Source: Pseudomonadota bacterium
GTDB taxonomy: Bacteria; Pseudomonadota; Gammaproteobacteria; Burkholderiales; Thiobacillaceae
Direction: 5' to 3'
Length of the DNA: 64,000 nucleotides
NCBI GenBank assembly: GCA_021802555.1
Contig: JAJZRU010000010.1
Location: 34,848-98,847 of the forward strand
Positions 6,416 through 16,404 of this stretch are shown here, one piece after another. Position 1 is the stretch's first letter; every line of letters starts with the position of its first letter. The notes under the pieces are model-generated. The model worked only from the letters and a program-made list of their open reading frames with translations, did not search any database and was not told the origin of the DNA. The position numbers were made by a program, and so were the translations under genes.

Positions 6416-8329
6416 GTGCTTGAAGCCATTCGTGAGCGGGCGCAGGGTTGGATCGCGAAAGTCATCCTCGTCTTGATCGTGGTGCCTTTCGCCCTGTGGG
6501 GCATAGAGTCCTATTTTTCGGGCAGCAGCGGCGACGACTGGGTGGCCAAGGTGGGCGACGTCAAGATCAGCCGCCAGCAGTTCAGCAATGTGCTGCAAGA
6601 TCAGATCGAACGTCTGCGTCAGGCGCAGGGCCCCGCTTTCGACGCCGCGCAAACCCGCACCCCGCAGTTCCGCAAACAAGTGCTGGATGGTTTGGTGGAG
6701 CGCGATGCGCTCATCCAGGCGGCGCAACAAGCCGGCCTGGTGGCGACCGACGCCCAGGTGGCCAGCATCATCGGTCAGGTGCCAGCCTTCCAGGAGAATG
6801 GCAAATTCTCCCGCAAGCTTTACGGGCAGCTGCTCGCGGCACGCGGAATGACGCCCGCGCAGTTCGAGAACCAGTTGCGCCAGGACATCCTGGTGGAAAC
6901 CTGGCAAAGCCCCATCGTGGTGGGCGAGTGGGTGCCGCCGTCTTTGACGGCACGCATGGCGGCGCTGCTCGCGCAGCAGCGGGAAGTGTCCTGGGTGGAC
7001 GTCAAGGCTTCCGATTACGCCAAGCAATCGGCGCCGACCACCGCCGAAGTGGCCGCCTATTACCGGGCGCATCCGCAGGATTACACCCGGCCCGCGGCGG
7101 TGAAGCTGCACTACGTGGTGTTCTCTCCGGCGGTGCTGGCGCAGGGCGTCCAACCCAGCGACGCGCAAATCCAGCAGTACTACCAGGACCATCAGGCCCA
7201 ATATGCGCAGCCTGAGGAAAGGGAGGCGAGCCATATCCTGATCGCGGTGAACGGCACCGATCCGGCGCTGTGGGCGGCGGCCAAGGCCAGGGCCGAGCAG
7301 ATTCTTGCCCAGGTGCGCAAGAACCCAGCGGATTTTGCCGCCCTCGCCAAGCGCTACTCGCAGGATCCGGGCTCGGCGGCGAATGGCGGCAATCTGGGCT
7401 TTTTTACGCGCGACGCCATGGTCAAGCCGTTTGCCGATGCCGTTTTTGCCATGCAGAAGCCGGGAGAGATCGTCGGCCCGGTGAAGTCCCAATTCGGCTA
7501 CCACATCATTCGGCTCGATGCCATCAAGCCGGCGCAAACCCTGCCCATGGTCCAGGTCAAGGGCAGCATCGCCGCCATCCTGCGCCAGCGCGAGGCGCAG
7601 TCGCGCTACGACCGCGATGCGGACGATTTCAGCGACAAGGTGTATGAGGAGGGCAAGGCTCTCGCGCCGGTGGCCAAGCGCTATGGCCTGAGCGTGCAGT
7701 CCACGGACTGGATCACGCGTGCCGGTGCGCCGGCGCCGCTGAACAATGCCAAGCTGCTGGACGCCGTTTTCGCCGCAGACAGCATCCAGAAGCGGCAGAA
7801 CACCGAGGCCGTGGATGTCGGCAACCACACCCTGGTGGCCGCCCGCGTGGTGGATTATCGTGCGCCGCAGTTGCAGCCGCTGAGCGCCGTGCAGGTTGCC
7901 ATCACGCAGAAGCTCACGGCGCAGAAAGAAGCGCAACTGACGCAGCAGGCCGGCACCAGGCTGCTCGGACAGTTGCGTCAGGGCCTGGAGCCGCCCAATA
8001 CTCGCTGGACGGCCTTCAAGCAGCTCGACCGTCAGCAGATGCTGCAGCAGCTCGGCGACGCCGAGGCCGCGCAACAGGTGTTCCGCCTGCCGGCAGACAA
8101 GCTGCCAGTTTATACATCCTATGTACTGCCGGACGGCAGTTGGCGCATCGTGCGCCTGACGCGCGTCGTTACGCCGGCCGATACCTCGCCGGATCTGCGT
8201 TCGGCCGTGGCGGCGGGCCTCAAGCAGAGCTACGTGCGCGCGGACATGGACGCTGCTGCGGCGCTCGTGAAGGCGGAAGAAAAGGTGCAGATCCGCAAGA
8301 ACGCCCTGGAGCCGACCGGCTCCGAGTGA
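6416..8329 (+). CDS. ppiD: Peptidyl-prolyl cis-trans isomerase D (periplasmic folding chaperone)
   Basis: The protein is anchored by one N-terminal membrane helix ([15 protein letters not shown]) followed by a SurA-like N-terminal chaperone region. A parvulin rotamase domain spans about residues 267-372 (ASHILIAV ... GGNLGFF ... FGYHIIRLD). It assists folding of outer-membrane and secreted proteins at the inner-membrane periplasmic face. The GTG at 6416 is chosen because it gives the typical [11 protein letters not shown] start and has GAGGGA 8 nt upstream; 637 aa is normal for PpiD. It is the first chromosomal gene right of the attachment site. In related genomes ppiD commonly follows tRNA genes downstream of lon and hupB. 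Confidence 0.93.
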   Translation: MLEAIRERAQGWIAKVILVLIVVPFALWGIESYFSGSSGDDWVAKVGDVKISRQQFSNVLQDQIERLRQAQGPAFDAAQTRTPQFRKQVLDGLVERDALIQAAQQAGLVATDAQVASIIGQVPAFQENGKFSRKLYGQLLAARGMTPAQFENQLRQDILVETWQSPIVVGEWVPPSLTARMAALLAQQREVSWVDVKASDYAKQSAPTTAEVAAYYRAHPQDYTRPAAVKLHYVVFSPAVLAQGVQPSDAQIQQYYQDHQAQYAQPEEREASHILIAVNGTDPALWAAAKARAEQILAQVRKNPADFAALAKRYSQDPGSAANGGNLGFFTRDAMVKPFADAVFAMQKPGEIVGPVKSQFGYHIIRLDAIKPAQTLPMVQVKGSIAAILRQREAQSRYDRDADDFSDKVYEEGKALAPVAKRYGLSVQSTDWITRAGAPAPLNNAKLLDAVFAADSIQKRQNTEAVDVGNHTLVAARVVDYRAPQLQPLSAVQVAITQKLTAQKEAQLTQQAGTRLLGQLRQGLEPPNTRWTAFKQLDRQQMLQQLGDAEAAQQVFRLPADKLPVYTSYVLPDGSWRIVRLTRVVTPADTSPDLRSAVAAGLKQSYVRADMDAAAALVKAEEKVQIRKNALEPTGSE

Positions 8330-8357
8330 GCGCCGCCGGGGTGCGCCGAGGCTGGCC

Positions 8358-9302
8358 GTGAGCGACGCGCGCCTGCCCCCTGCCATCCTGCTCATGGGAC
8401 CGACCGCGTCGGGCAAGACGGCGGCGGCCGTTCACCTGGCCTCGGTTCTGCCGGTGGACATCATCAGCGTGGACTCCGCGCAGATTTACCGCGGCATGGA
8501 TATCGGCACCGCCAAGCCGGACGCGGCCACGCTCGCACAGGCTCCGCATGCGCTCATCGACATCCTGGACCCGACCGAGCGCTACTCGGCCGCCCGCTTC
8601 CGCGCCGATGCGTTGGCGCTCATGGCCGCGAGCGGCGCACGCGGGCGCATCCCCCTGCTGGTGGGCGGCACCATGCTTTATTTCCGCGCGCTGCTGGAGG
8701 GCTTGAGCGATCTGCCCGGCGCCGATGCGCAGCTGCGTGCGCAACTGGAGCGCGAAGCCTCGACGCTGGGCTGGCCGGCGCTGCACGCGCGGCTGGCTCG
8801 CATCGATCCGGAACTGGCCTCGCGCCTGGCGCCCACCGATGCGCAGCGCATCCAGCGCGCGCTGGAGATACATGCCCTGACCGGCGTGCCGCCGTCGCAG
8901 CGCCGGGTGGGAGGCGAGCGGCCGCCCTATGATTTTCTGTTGCTGGGCCTCGTTCCTGCGCGCCGCGAAATGTTGCACGAGCGCATCGCCCGGCGCTTCG
9001 AAGCCATGCTTGACGCCGGGCTGGTGGATGAGCTGGTGCGGCTGCGGGCACGCTACGAACTGCACGCTGAACTGCCGGCCATGCGCTGCGTGGGCTACCG
9101 GCAGGCCTGGCAGCATCTGGCGGGAGATTACGGCCGCGCCGAACTGCGCGATCGCGGCATCTACGCCACGCGCCAGCTGGCCAAGCGCCAGCTCACCTGG
9201 CTCAGGAGCATGGCCGGGGTGACCGTGCTGGACTGCCTGGCGCAAGATCTTGTGTCAGCCGTCGAGCTTGCCGTGCGGCGTGGGCTGGACGGACGCTGCT
9301 GA
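8358..9302 (+). CDS. miaA: tRNA dimethylallyltransferase
   Basis: The P-loop GPTASGKT lies at residues 14-21, followed by the substrate-binding motif [16 protein letters not shown] and, near the C-terminus, the conserved RCVGYRQAW. The enzyme attaches a dimethylallyl group to A37 of tRNAs that read UNN codons. It starts with GTG and has the usual length of 314 aa. It follows ppiD by 28 bp, so the two are probably co-transcribed. Its 3' end overlaps the converging xseA by 48 bp. Confidence 0.96.
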   Translation: MSDARLPPAILLMGPTASGKTAAAVHLASVLPVDIISVDSAQIYRGMDIGTAKPDAATLAQAPHALIDILDPTERYSAARFRADALALMAASGARGRIPLLVGGTMLYFRALLEGLSDLPGADAQLRAQLEREASTLGWPALHARLARIDPELASRLAPTDAQRIQRALEIHALTGVPPSQRRVGGERPPYDFLLLGLVPARREMLHERIARRFEAMLDAGLVDELVRLRARYELHAELPAMRCVGYRQAWQHLAGDYGRAELRDRGIYATRQLAKRQLTWLRSMAGVTVLDCLAQDLVSAVELAVRRGLDGRC

Positions 9303-10643
9303 ATCCACTCGGGTGATGCGCGCTTGCGCCTGGCCCCGCGCCAGGGTCAGCGAGACTTCGGCGCCGAGCGCGAGGCGCTCGGCCGCGCGCACGACCTGGC
9401 CGTTCGCGTCGCGCACGATGGCATAGCCGCGCGCCAGAACCTGGTGCGGATGCAGCTGGCGCAGGCTGCGCTCCAGGGCGGCGAGATGCTGGTTCTGAAA
9501 AGTGTTTTGCTTGCGCCAGGCCAGCGTCAGGCGTTGCGCCAGCAAGACCAGGCGTTGGCGCGATGCCGCGGCATCGGGGGCTCGCCGCCGCAGGCGGCCG
9601 CGCAGTTCGGCCAGGCGCCGCGCCTCGTGCGCCAGCGCCGCGTCTCCCGCGCGCAGCAGGCGCCGGGCGAGCGCGCGCAGCTCTTGCCGGCGCAAGCGCA
9701 GACGCACGCTGGGCAGCAGCAGACGATGCGCGAGCTGATCGAAGCGCTGCCCGCACAGCGCCTGCGCGTGGCTCATATTGCGCGCGAGGCGCCGCGCCAG
9801 CAGGGTGAGGCGGTGCGCGAGCTGCGCGCGGTCCGGGCTTGCCAGTTCCGCCGCCGCGGTGGGTGTGGGCGCGCGCAGGTCGGCGGCGAAATCCGCCAGG
9901 GTGAAATCGGTTTCGTGGCCGACGCCGCTTACCACCGGCAGGGGGCTGGCGGCGATGGCGCGCACCAGGGCTTCGTCGTTGAAGGCCCACAAATCCTCCA
10001 GACTGCCGCCGCCGCGCACCAGCAGCAGGACATCGCATTCCCCGCGTCGGCCGGCTTCGCGCACGGCGGCGGTCAGTGCGGCGGCGGCGCTTGGGCCTTG
10101 CACCGGGGCCGGGTAGAGGATGACCTGCGTGGAGGGCATGCGCCGCTTGAGTGCGCTCAGCACGTCGCGCAAGGCGGCCGCCGCGGGCGAGGTGATCACC
10201 CCCACCGTGCGCGGATGGGTCGGCAGGGGGCGCTTGCGCGCGGCATCGAACAACCCTTCCGCCTGCAGCTTGGCGCGCAATTTCTCATAGGCCTCGTACA
10301 GCACGCCCAGGCCGGCCGGGCGCAGCAGTTCGACCTGCAACTGGAACTCGCCGCGCGGCTCATACAGCGTCGCTTGCGCGCGCACCTCGACCTGTTGGCC
10401 ATTGGTCGGCGCCGTCTCAACGAACTGGTTGCGGCCGCGGAACATGGCGCAGCGCACTTGTGCGGCATCGTCCTTGAGCGAAAAGTACCAGTGCCCCGAG
10501 GGGGCGCGGGTGAAGTTGGAAATCTCCCCGGCCACCCACAGCATGGGCAGGCCCTCCAGGGTGCGCCGCGCCAGCCGGTTGAGGTCGGCGACACGGAGTA
10601 CGGTTTCCGGCGGAGGGGTGAGCATGGTCAGGAACGATGACAT
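9255..10643 (-). CDS. xseA: Exodeoxyribonuclease VII large subunit
   Basis: It has an N-terminal OB-fold ([16 protein letters not shown] ... [22 protein letters not shown]), the central catalytic region ([45 protein letters not shown]) and a helical C-terminus ending in [10 protein letters not shown]. With XseB it degrades single-stranded DNA to oligonucleotides. The ATG at 10643 gives 462 aa, the family length; no good ribosome-binding site is visible, and a second ATG at 10625 is possible. xseB is not nearby. Confidence 0.94.
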   Translation of the reverse strand: MSSFLTMLTPPPETVLRVADLNRLARRTLEGLPMLWVAGEISNFTRAPSGHWYFSLKDDAAQVRCAMFRGRNQFVETAPTNGQQVEVRAQATLYEPRGEFQLQVELLRPAGLGVLYEAYEKLRAKLQAEGLFDAARKRPLPTHPRTVGVITSPAAAALRDVLSALKRRMPSTQVILYPAPVQGPSAAAALTAAVREAGRRGECDVLLLVRGGGSLEDLWAFNDEALVRAIAASPLPVVSGVGHETDFTLADFAADLRAPTPTAAAELASPDRAQLAHRLTLLARRLARNMSHAQALCGQRFDQLAHRLLLPSVRLRLRRQELRALARRLLRAGDAALAHEARRLAELRGRLRRRAPDAAASRQRLVLLAQRLTLAWRKQNTFQNQHLAALERSLRQLHPHQVLARGYAIVRDANGQVVRAAERLALGAEVSLTLARGQAQARITRVDSAASVQPTPHGKLDG

Positions 10644-10847
10644 TTTTTTGATGCGGGAATGAGCAATGTCGGGCTTGCCGCCAGGGTGCCCGCGTCCCGG
10701 GGTTGGGCACAGGATTATCCACAGTTTTTGTGGAAAAGTGCCAGGAAGGTTGCGGTGTTTATGTGTTACCTTGGCACGAGCGGCATTCGACGCGGCGGCC
10801 GGGGGCACCCACAGCAGCGATACCCGCATCGTTCGCCAGCGCCGGGG

Positions 10848-11106
10848 TCGACGGCCGCCGGCGGCATCCTGCGCGAGGAATTTCACTCGGAAGCTTTCAC
10901 GCGCAGCGGCGGCACGCCGCTGATGGCGCATCTGGGCCAACCTGTCGGCGCGGACATTGGGCCTCTAGGTTGAATGCATGTTTGCGGGCGAGCCCATCGA
11001 CGAACCCGTCGCCGGCTGGGGTTCCTTCGTCATGAACGGCGAGGACGAGATCCGGCAGGCGATCGCGGATTTCGACAGCGGACGCTTCGGGCAGATCGCT
11101 CCCTGA
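10848..11106 (+). pseudogene. Decayed pirin-family gene remnant
   Basis: One frame (10848-10935) encodes TAAGGILREEFHSEAFTRSGG, which parallels the metal-site region of pirins (GGILHEEFHSE). A TGA follows at 10971 in that frame. A second frame from 10978 encodes MFAGEPIDEPVAGWGSFVMN and ends DFDSGRFGQIAP, a typical pirin C-terminus. The segment that should link them is missing, the two pieces are in different frames, and no N-terminal cupin part is found. This explains part of the 580-bp gap between xseA and exbB; 10650-10847 shows nothing else recognisable. Confidence 0.6.
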
Positions 11107-11226
11107 GACGTTCCTGACCAGGCCGGGCTGCGGCGCCGTGACGTGATGCGACGTGCGCACCGCTTCCCTTGCCGAAGCGCCGCGGCCAAGCTAAAGTCTC
11201 GCTCATTTCCGCAGCACGGAGCACAC

Positions 11227-11832
11227 ATGCTAGCGCTCATCGAGGCCGCCGGCTGGCCCATCTGGCCGCTTATACTCGCGTCTATCCTATCGGTGGCCAT
11301 CATCCTCGAACGGCTGTATTCGCTGCGCGGCGCGCTGGTCACTCCGGCCGGCCTGCTGGAGCAGATCATGACCGAATACCGCGGCCGCGGCGTTTCCGCC
11401 GAACTGCTCACCAAACTCACCGCCGGTTCGCCGCTCGGGCGCATCCTCGCCGCGGGCCTGCGCAACCTGGGCAGCAGCCGCGAGATCATGAAGGAGTCGA
11501 TCGAGGAATCCGGCCGTGCCGTGACCCACGAACTGGAACGCTTCCTGCCCTCGCTGGGCACCATCGCCACGGTCGCGCCGCTCCTGGGGCTGCTGGGCAC
11601 GGTCATCGGCATGGTGGAGATCTTCGGCTCGCAGACGCCCACGGGCAACAACCCCGCGGTGCTCGCCCACGGTATTTCGGTGGCCTTGTACAACACCGCC
11701 TTCGGATTGATCGTCGCCATACCTTCGATGATCTTTTATCGCTTCTTTCGCGCCCGCGTGGATGATCTGGTGGTGGAGATGGAGCAGCAGGCCGTGAAGC
11801 TGGTGGAAATCGTGCATGGGGAGCGCGGATGA
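11227..11832 (+). CDS. exbB: MotA/TolQ/ExbB proton channel family protein
   Basis: The 201-aa protein has three membrane helices: one at the N-terminus (PLILASILSVAIILERL) and two in the conserved C-terminal block (LGTIATVAPLLGLLGTVIGM and GLIVAIPSMIFYRFF). With ExbD it forms a proton-driven motor for TonB-dependent uptake or a Tol-like role. The start ATG at 11227 has GGAG upstream. The gene overlaps exbD by 4 nt. No tonB follows; lipid A genes do, as in many betaproteobacteria. Confidence 0.9.
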   Translation: MLALIEAAGWPIWPLILASILSVAIILERLYSLRGALVTPAGLLEQIMTEYRGRGVSAELLTKLTAGSPLGRILAAGLRNLGSSREIMKESIEESGRAVTHELERFLPSLGTIATVAPLLGLLGTVIGMVEIFGSQTPTGNNPAVLAHGISVALYNTAFGLIVAIPSMIFYRFFRARVDDLVVEMEQQAVKLVEIVHGERG

Positions 11833-12245
11833 ATTTCCAGCGCGGCCGCGGGCGCGAAACGCCGGAAATCAACCTGATCCCGCTCATCGACGTACTGCTG
11901 GTGATCCTGATCTTTCTCATGGTCACCACCACCTACGCGCGCTACTCGGAACTCAAGATCAATCTCCCCACGGCGGCGACCCAGCCCAGCCAGCAGAAAC
12001 CCGACCAGATCCGCGTCGGCGTGACCCAGAGCGGTCGGTACGAGATCGACGGCACACCCTTGGGCGGCGCCACGGTGGCGGCCCTGAACTCCGGCCTTGC
12101 GCAAGCGGCCAAGGGCAAGAATGACCCCATCGTGGTGATCGATGCCGATGCGCTCGCCACTCAGCAGTCGGTGGTCAATGTCATGGTGGCGGCGCAGCAG
12201 GTGGGTCTGGATCGCATCAGCTTTGCCACCCAGAACGCCCAGTGA
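11829..12245 (+). CDS. exbD: ExbD/TolR biopolymer transport protein
   Basis: A single N-terminal membrane helix carries the conserved proton-path Asp (INLIPLIDVLLVILIFLMVT), followed by a periplasmic domain of about 95 residues; 138 aa is typical. It overlaps exbB by 4 nt, so both subunits are made together. Confidence 0.92.
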   Translation: MNFQRGRGRETPEINLIPLIDVLLVILIFLMVTTTYARYSELKINLPTAATQPSQQKPDQIRVGVTQSGRYEIDGTPLGGATVAALNSGLAQAAKGKNDPIVVIDADALATQQSVVNVMVAAQQVGLDRISFATQNAQ

Positions 12246-12261
12246 GGGGAGCGCCGGCGCG

Positions 12262-13365
12262 GTGGCGCGCCTATATCCCCCCGGGGACTCTTTCGGCGCC
12301 CATCTTCCCGCGCTTTGGTGGCACGGCCTGACGGACCGCCTGACTGGCCGCGCCAGCCGCCGCGTGGCGCGCTGGGGCCATTTGCGGCCCGTGGGCGAAC
12401 GCGGCAAGGTCATCTGGCTGCGCTGCGGCGACGACCCCTGGCAGTTGCGCCTGGCGGTCGACCTTACCCGGGCGCTGCGCGCCAAGCGTCATGACATACG
12501 CCTGGTGCTGAGCTATGAGGCCGAATATCCCGAGTTGCTGAAACCGCTCGACGATTGCCGCAACACCGGCTGGGGCTATTCGCCCTGCGATCATCCGCGC
12601 GCCCTGCGCCGGGCCTGGGCGCGCCTGCGTCCCTATGGCATCCTGCAAGTCGGTGCCGGCGCGCGCGGGCACTGGCAGGCACGCCTGGCGGCCGAGCCCA
12701 GGGTGCTGTGGATCGATTGCCCGGAAGCCATCCCCGGCCAACGCCGTTATCCCGCAAACGAGGCGCAGACGGCGGGCTGCGCCGATTGCGCGCCGGTGGC
12801 CGATCTGCTCACGCGCCTGATCGATGCCCAGGTCGATCCCCGGTTCCGCAGCGCAGTGCTGGGCGCGCGCACGGCGGAGTTGTGGTGGATGCACGCGCCG
12901 CCGCCCGAGCTTTTGACCGGCTGGCGCGAACTGTTTCCCGACGATGTGCTGTTCGTGAGCGGAGCCGCGCCCGCTGCCTACGCCCTGCGCCTCTCGGCCT
13001 GGGATCGCACTGCCTTGCCCGCCGGTGCCGTGGTGTGGGCGGACGAAACCCGTTGGTGGCCTGCCCTGGCGGCCTCGGCGCGCGCCATCTATCTCGGCGC
13101 CGCGGAGCGGCCTCTGCTGTGGCAGGCCATGGCGGGCGGGGCCCCTGTGGCGGTCGCTCCCGGCAGTCGGCTGCCGCGCGCCGATTTGGCGGACTTGGTG
13201 CCCGCTCCGGCGGCCGCGCCGCTGTTGCAGGCCTGGCGCGCCTACGCCGCCGACGCCGCGCCATGCCGCGCCGCGGGCGACCGCCTGCGGCGGCGCTTCT
13301 GGCAAGAGCGCAGGGATGCCGAAGCCGTGGGAGAGGAATTGCTCGAACGGGTGTTCAATTGGTAG
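12262..13365 (+). CDS. Kdo-transferase-like (GT30-type, GT-B fold) protein, tentative
   Basis: The first half (GKVIWLRCGDDPWQLRLAVDL ... YSPCDHPRALRRAWARLRP) resembles the WaaA/KdtA N-terminal domain in motif order. The second half (ASARAIYLGAAERPLLWQAMAGGAPVAVAPG) looks like the sugar-nucleotide half of a GT-B enzyme. The HAxSVGE-type catalytic stretch of true WaaA is not preserved; CGDD stands in its place. The chosen GTG at 12262 has GAGGGGAG upstream and gives 367 aa. It lies between exbD and lpxK, with kdsB further on, so a lipopolysaccharide-core role is likely, but the exact reaction is unknown. The end overlaps lpxK by 7 nt. Confidence 0.5.
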   Translation: MARLYPPGDSFGAHLPALWWHGLTDRLTGRASRRVARWGHLRPVGERGKVIWLRCGDDPWQLRLAVDLTRALRAKRHDIRLVLSYEAEYPELLKPLDDCRNTGWGYSPCDHPRALRRAWARLRPYGILQVGAGARGHWQARLAAEPRVLWIDCPEAIPGQRRYPANEAQTAGCADCAPVADLLTRLIDAQVDPRFRSAVLGARTAELWWMHAPPPELLTGWRELFPDDVLFVSGAAPAAYALRLSAWDRTALPAGAVVWADETRWWPALAASARAIYLGAAERPLLWQAMAGGAPVAVAPGSRLPRADLADLVPAPAAAPLLQAWRAYAADAAPCRAAGDRLRRRFWQERRDAEAVGEELLERVFNW

Positions 13366-14396
13366 GCGCACCGGCGTTCTGGCAGCGGCGTGCTTGGCGT
13401 GCGCGCCTGCTGCTGCCGCTGGGTGGTCTGTTCTGGCTCGTCGCCGGATTGCGCCGGATGGCTTATCGAAGGGGTTGGCTGCGTTCCCGGCGCGTGGGTG
13501 TGCCGGTGGTGGTGGTGGGCAACCTCGGCGCCGGCGGCGCGGGCAAGACGCCCGTGGTGCTGCGCCTCATCGACGACCTGCGGCGGGAGGGGCGCCATCC
13601 CGGTGTGATCAGTCGCGGCTATGGGGGGCGTCTGCACGGCGTCACACAGCTGGTGGCTGCAGACAGCGACCCGGCGGTGGTCGGCGACGAGCCGCTGCTG
13701 ATCGCCCAGGCGGCCGCCTGCCCGGTCGCCGTGGGCCGGGACCGCGTGGCCGCGGCGCGTCTGCTGCGCGAGCGCCATCCCGAAGTCGACGTCATCGTCA
13801 GCGATGATGGGCTGCAACACTACCGCCTGGCGCGCGATATCGAAATCGTCGTGGTCAACGGCGAGATGGGCTTCGGCAATGGCTGGCCGCTGCCGGCCGG
13901 GCCGTTGCGCGAGCCCGTGGCGCGGCTGAAACAGGCAGACGCCGTGGCCGTCGTGCGCCGTGCCGGCGTGCCGGCGCTGCGCGTGGATCATGCGCGCGTG
14001 TTCGAAGTTACGCCCCGGCCCGGGCAGCTCTATGCGTTGACCAGTCCGCACACTCCGGTGGCGGCGGCCGCGCTGCCGCGCGAAATCCTGGCCGTGGCCG
14101 GCATCGCCCGGCCGCAACAATTTTTCCGCACTCTGGCGGAACTGGGCTTTGCAGTACGGGAGCGCGCCTTCCCGGACCACCACGTCTACCGACCGGAGGA
14201 CCTGGAAAGCGGTCTCCCAGTCGTGATGACGGAAAAGGACGCGGTAAAATGCTTGGCCTATGCCCGGCCCGAGTGGTATGCCTTGGAATGGCGGGTGGAG
14301 GAAAACGCGGCGCTGCGTGCCTGGCTGGTAGAGGCACTCGATGCGCTGGTGGCGCGCAAGGAGAAGAATCATGGTATTGGCTGCACCGCTGCCTGA
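13359..14396 (+). CDS. lpxK: Tetraacyldisaccharide 4'-kinase
   Basis: It has a P-loop-like GNLGAGGAGKTPVVL, then GVISRGYGG, VSDDGLQHYRL and PAGPLREP, all LpxK signatures, and ends with VMTEKDAVKC. The enzyme phosphorylates the lipid A precursor at the inner membrane; an N-terminal hydrophobic stretch (LLLPLGGLFWLVAGL) provides association. No ATG or GTG is available in frame, so the TTG at 13359 is taken as start (345 aa). It overlaps the end of the previous gene, and its end overlaps the cyclase gene by 26 nt. Confidence 0.94.
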   Translation: MVGAPAFWQRRAWRARLLLPLGGLFWLVAGLRRMAYRRGWLRSRRVGVPVVVVGNLGAGGAGKTPVVLRLIDDLRREGRHPGVISRGYGGRLHGVTQLVAADSDPAVVGDEPLLIAQAAACPVAVGRDRVAAARLLRERHPEVDVIVSDDGLQHYRLARDIEIVVVNGEMGFGNGWPLPAGPLREPVARLKQADAVAVVRRAGVPALRVDHARVFEVTPRPGQLYALTSPHTPVAAAALPREILAVAGIARPQQFFRTLAELGFAVRERAFPDHHVYRPEDLESGLPVVMTEKDAVKCLAYARPEWYALEWRVEENAALRAWLVEALDALVARKEKNHGIGCTAA

Positions 14397-15441
14397 GCGG
14401 CGTCGGGAGGACCGGCACGCACTGGATGGCCTCGCAGACGGATTCTGGATGCCGGAGGCGGCAGAAATCGTCGTGCAGTTTCTCACGCGTTATCTGTTTT
14501 TTGTCCTCGCCGTGCTGTTTTTCGTCACGGCGCAGGGCTTTCGTCCCGTGCTGCTGCCCTTGGACGGCATGCTTTCCGTGCTGGCGGTCTATGCGCTGCT
14601 GAACACCGTCCTGTTTTATTTCGCCCTGCGGCGCGTCACACCGACGTTGCTGCGCCTGGCCATGTTCATGGACATGGCGCTCGTCACCCTCTGCCTGATC
14701 CATGATCCTTACCCGAACCCGCCTTCCGCCTTGGCCTACCTCATGGTGATCTTCGGCAACGGCATGCGTTATGGCATGCGCCTGTTCGCCGAGTCCATCG
14801 CCGTGGCCCTGGTGCTGGGCGGTGCCGCGCTGGCCGTGCGTTACCGCACGGGTGGCTTCGGGCTGGGTCCGGGTGACGTCTTCTTCGGCATCTTCTGGTT
14901 CACCCTGGTGGTCTACGCCTACCGCCTCATGGGCCGCGTCGACGCGCAAAGGACGCTGCTCGATCGGCGCAGTTGCCAAGACAGCCTGACCGGTGTGCTC
15001 AACCGCCATGGCTTGATGCGGGCGGCTCGGGAGATGTTCCGGCGCGACGAGCCTCTGGACGTGATTTTTGCTGATCTCAATGAATTCAAACGCGTCAATG
15101 ACCGGCACGGCCATGGCACAGGCGACCGTGTGCTGACCGAATTTGCCGCCCTCCTGAAAGCGGAAACCGGCAGTGCTTGCGTGGGACGCTGGGGGGGCGA
15201 CGAGTTTGTCGCCATCGTGCCGGCGCAGGGCGAGGCGGCCGGCAAGCAGTTGCGTCAGCGCATTGCCAACGCGCTCGCGCGCTGGGCACAGGCCCAGGAC
15301 TTGCCGGTTTCCGTCTGCCTGGGCACCAGCCACTACCCCCATGATGGCCGCGACCTGGATACCCTGTTGTCAGTGGCCGATCTGTGCATGTATCGTGAAA
15401 AGAGTCAGGCCAGGCCCGTTGGTCTGGCATCCGCCATTTAA
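14371..15441 (+). CDS. Membrane diguanylate cyclase (GGDEF domain)
   Basis: The N-terminal half has about five to six membrane helices ([54 protein letters not shown] and others). The C-terminal GGDEF domain has [22 protein letters not shown] and an intact RWGGDEF active site. No RxxD inhibitory site precedes the active site. It should make c-di-GMP. AAGGAG is 6 nt before the ATG at 14371, inside the end of lpxK. A cyclase between lpxK and kdsB is an unusual neighbour. Confidence 0.88.
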   Translation: MVLAAPLPERRREDRHALDGLADGFWMPEAAEIVVQFLTRYLFFVLAVLFFVTAQGFRPVLLPLDGMLSVLAVYALLNTVLFYFALRRVTPTLLRLAMFMDMALVTLCLIHDPYPNPPSALAYLMVIFGNGMRYGMRLFAESIAVALVLGGAALAVRYRTGGFGLGPGDVFFGIFWFTLVVYAYRLMGRVDAQRTLLDRRSCQDSLTGVLNRHGLMRAAREMFRRDEPLDVIFADLNEFKRVNDRHGHGTGDRVLTEFAALLKAETGSACVGRWGGDEFVAIVPAQGEAAGKQLRQRIANALARWAQAQDLPVSVCLGTSHYPHDGRDLDTLLSVADLCMYREKSQARPVGLASAI

Positions 15442-15454
15442 CCGTTGCCCTGAC

Positions 15455-15637
15455 ATGGACGCCAAACTGCTCGATATCCTCGTCTGCCCCATCTGCAAGG
15501 GCCCGCTCGTCTACCGCCGCGAAGCCAAGGAGCTGATCTGCAAGCCCTGCCGCCTGGCTTACCCGATCCGCGACGACATTCCCGTCATGCTGCCGGAAGA
15601 GGCGCGCGCCCTGGACCCCTTGGAAGAAGTGGAATAA
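15455..15637 (+). CDS. Trm112-like / UPF0434 zinc-binding protein (YcaR type)
   Basis: The 60-aa protein has the knuckles CPICKG near residue 11 and CKPC near residue 32, with [10 protein letters not shown] at the end, as in the YcaR/Trm112 family. In Gram-negative bacteria it almost always lies between lpxK and kdsB, as here. Its function in bacteria is unsettled; eukaryotic Trm112 activates methyltransferases. Confidence 0.9.
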   Translation: MDAKLLDILVCPICKGPLVYRREAKELICKPCRLAYPIRDDIPVMLPEEARALDPLEEVE

Positions 15638-15641
15638 GGCG

Positions 15642-16400
15642 GTGCGCTTCCAGGCCGTGATTCCAGCGCGCTATGCTTCCACGCGCCTGCCGGGCAAGCC
15701 GCTGGCCGATATCGCGGGCCGGCCCATGGTCTTGTGGGCGGCGCAGCGCGCGCGCGAGGCCGGCGCCGCGCGCGTCATCGTCGCCGCGGACGATGCGCGC
15801 ATCGTCGACTGCGCCCAGGTGGCCGGATTCGAGGCCCTGCTCACCAGCCCGGCGCATGCTTCCGGCACCGAACGGCTCGCCGAAGTGGCTGAGCGCATGG
15901 ACTGGGAGGAGGACGAGATCGTCGTCAACGTGCAGGGCGACGAACCGCTCATCCCGGCCGAACTGATACGCCAGGCCGCCCTGGGCCTGGTACTCAAATC
16001 CGACGCTGCCATTGCCACCCTGGCGCATGCCCTGCACGGCGAGGAGGAGTTCCGCAACCCCAATGTGGTGAAAGTGGTGACGGACGCCGAAGGTTACGCG
16101 CTGTATTTCTCGCGTGCCCCCATCCCCTGGCCGCGTGACGCCTTCGCCGCCGGGGAGTCCCTGCCGGAAGGGCTGCCGGTGCTGCGCCACATCGGCCTGT
16201 ACGCTTATCGTGCGGGTTTTCTGCGTGCCTATGCGGCGCTGGCGGCTGCGCCCATGGAGCGTTTCGAAATGCTGGAACAGCTGCGCGCCTTGTGGCACGG
16301 CTATCGCATCGCGGTGCAGGAGGCGGCGGCCTTGCCGGCCCCGGGCGTCGATACGCCGGAGGATTTGGTGCGCGTGCGCGGCCTGTTGCAGACAGGCTAA
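15642..16400 (+). CDS. kdsB: 3-deoxy-manno-octulosonate cytidylyltransferase (CMP-Kdo synthetase)
   Basis: Signatures are [16 protein letters not shown] at the N-terminus, NVQGDEPLI in the middle and RHIGLYAYR towards the end; 252 aa. It activates Kdo with CTP for lipopolysaccharide inner-core synthesis. It starts with GTG 4 bp after the Trm112-like gene. The convergent Ehr operon ends 5 bp beyond its stop. Confidence 0.95.
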   Translation: MRFQAVIPARYASTRLPGKPLADIAGRPMVLWAAQRAREAGAARVIVAADDARIVDCAQVAGFEALLTSPAHASGTERLAEVAERMDWEEDEIVVNVQGDEPLIPAELIRQAALGLVLKSDAAIATLAHALHGEEEFRNPNVVKVVTDAEGYALYFSRAPIPWPRDAFAAGESLPEGLPVLRHIGLYAYRAGFLRAYAALAAAPMERFEMLEQLRALWHGYRIAVQEAAALPAPGVDTPEDLVRVRGLLQTG

Positions 16401-16404
16401 GAGC

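Noticed and set aside
6254..8416. A 720-codon leftward frame opposite ppiD
   Set aside because: It is antisense to a clear PpiD protein with domain motifs; its His/Arg/Leu-rich sequence is typical of shadow frames in GC-rich DNA.
9324..10640. A 438-codon rightward frame opposite xseA
   Set aside because: It is antisense to a well-conserved exonuclease VII large subunit, with no ribosome-binding site or recognisable domain.
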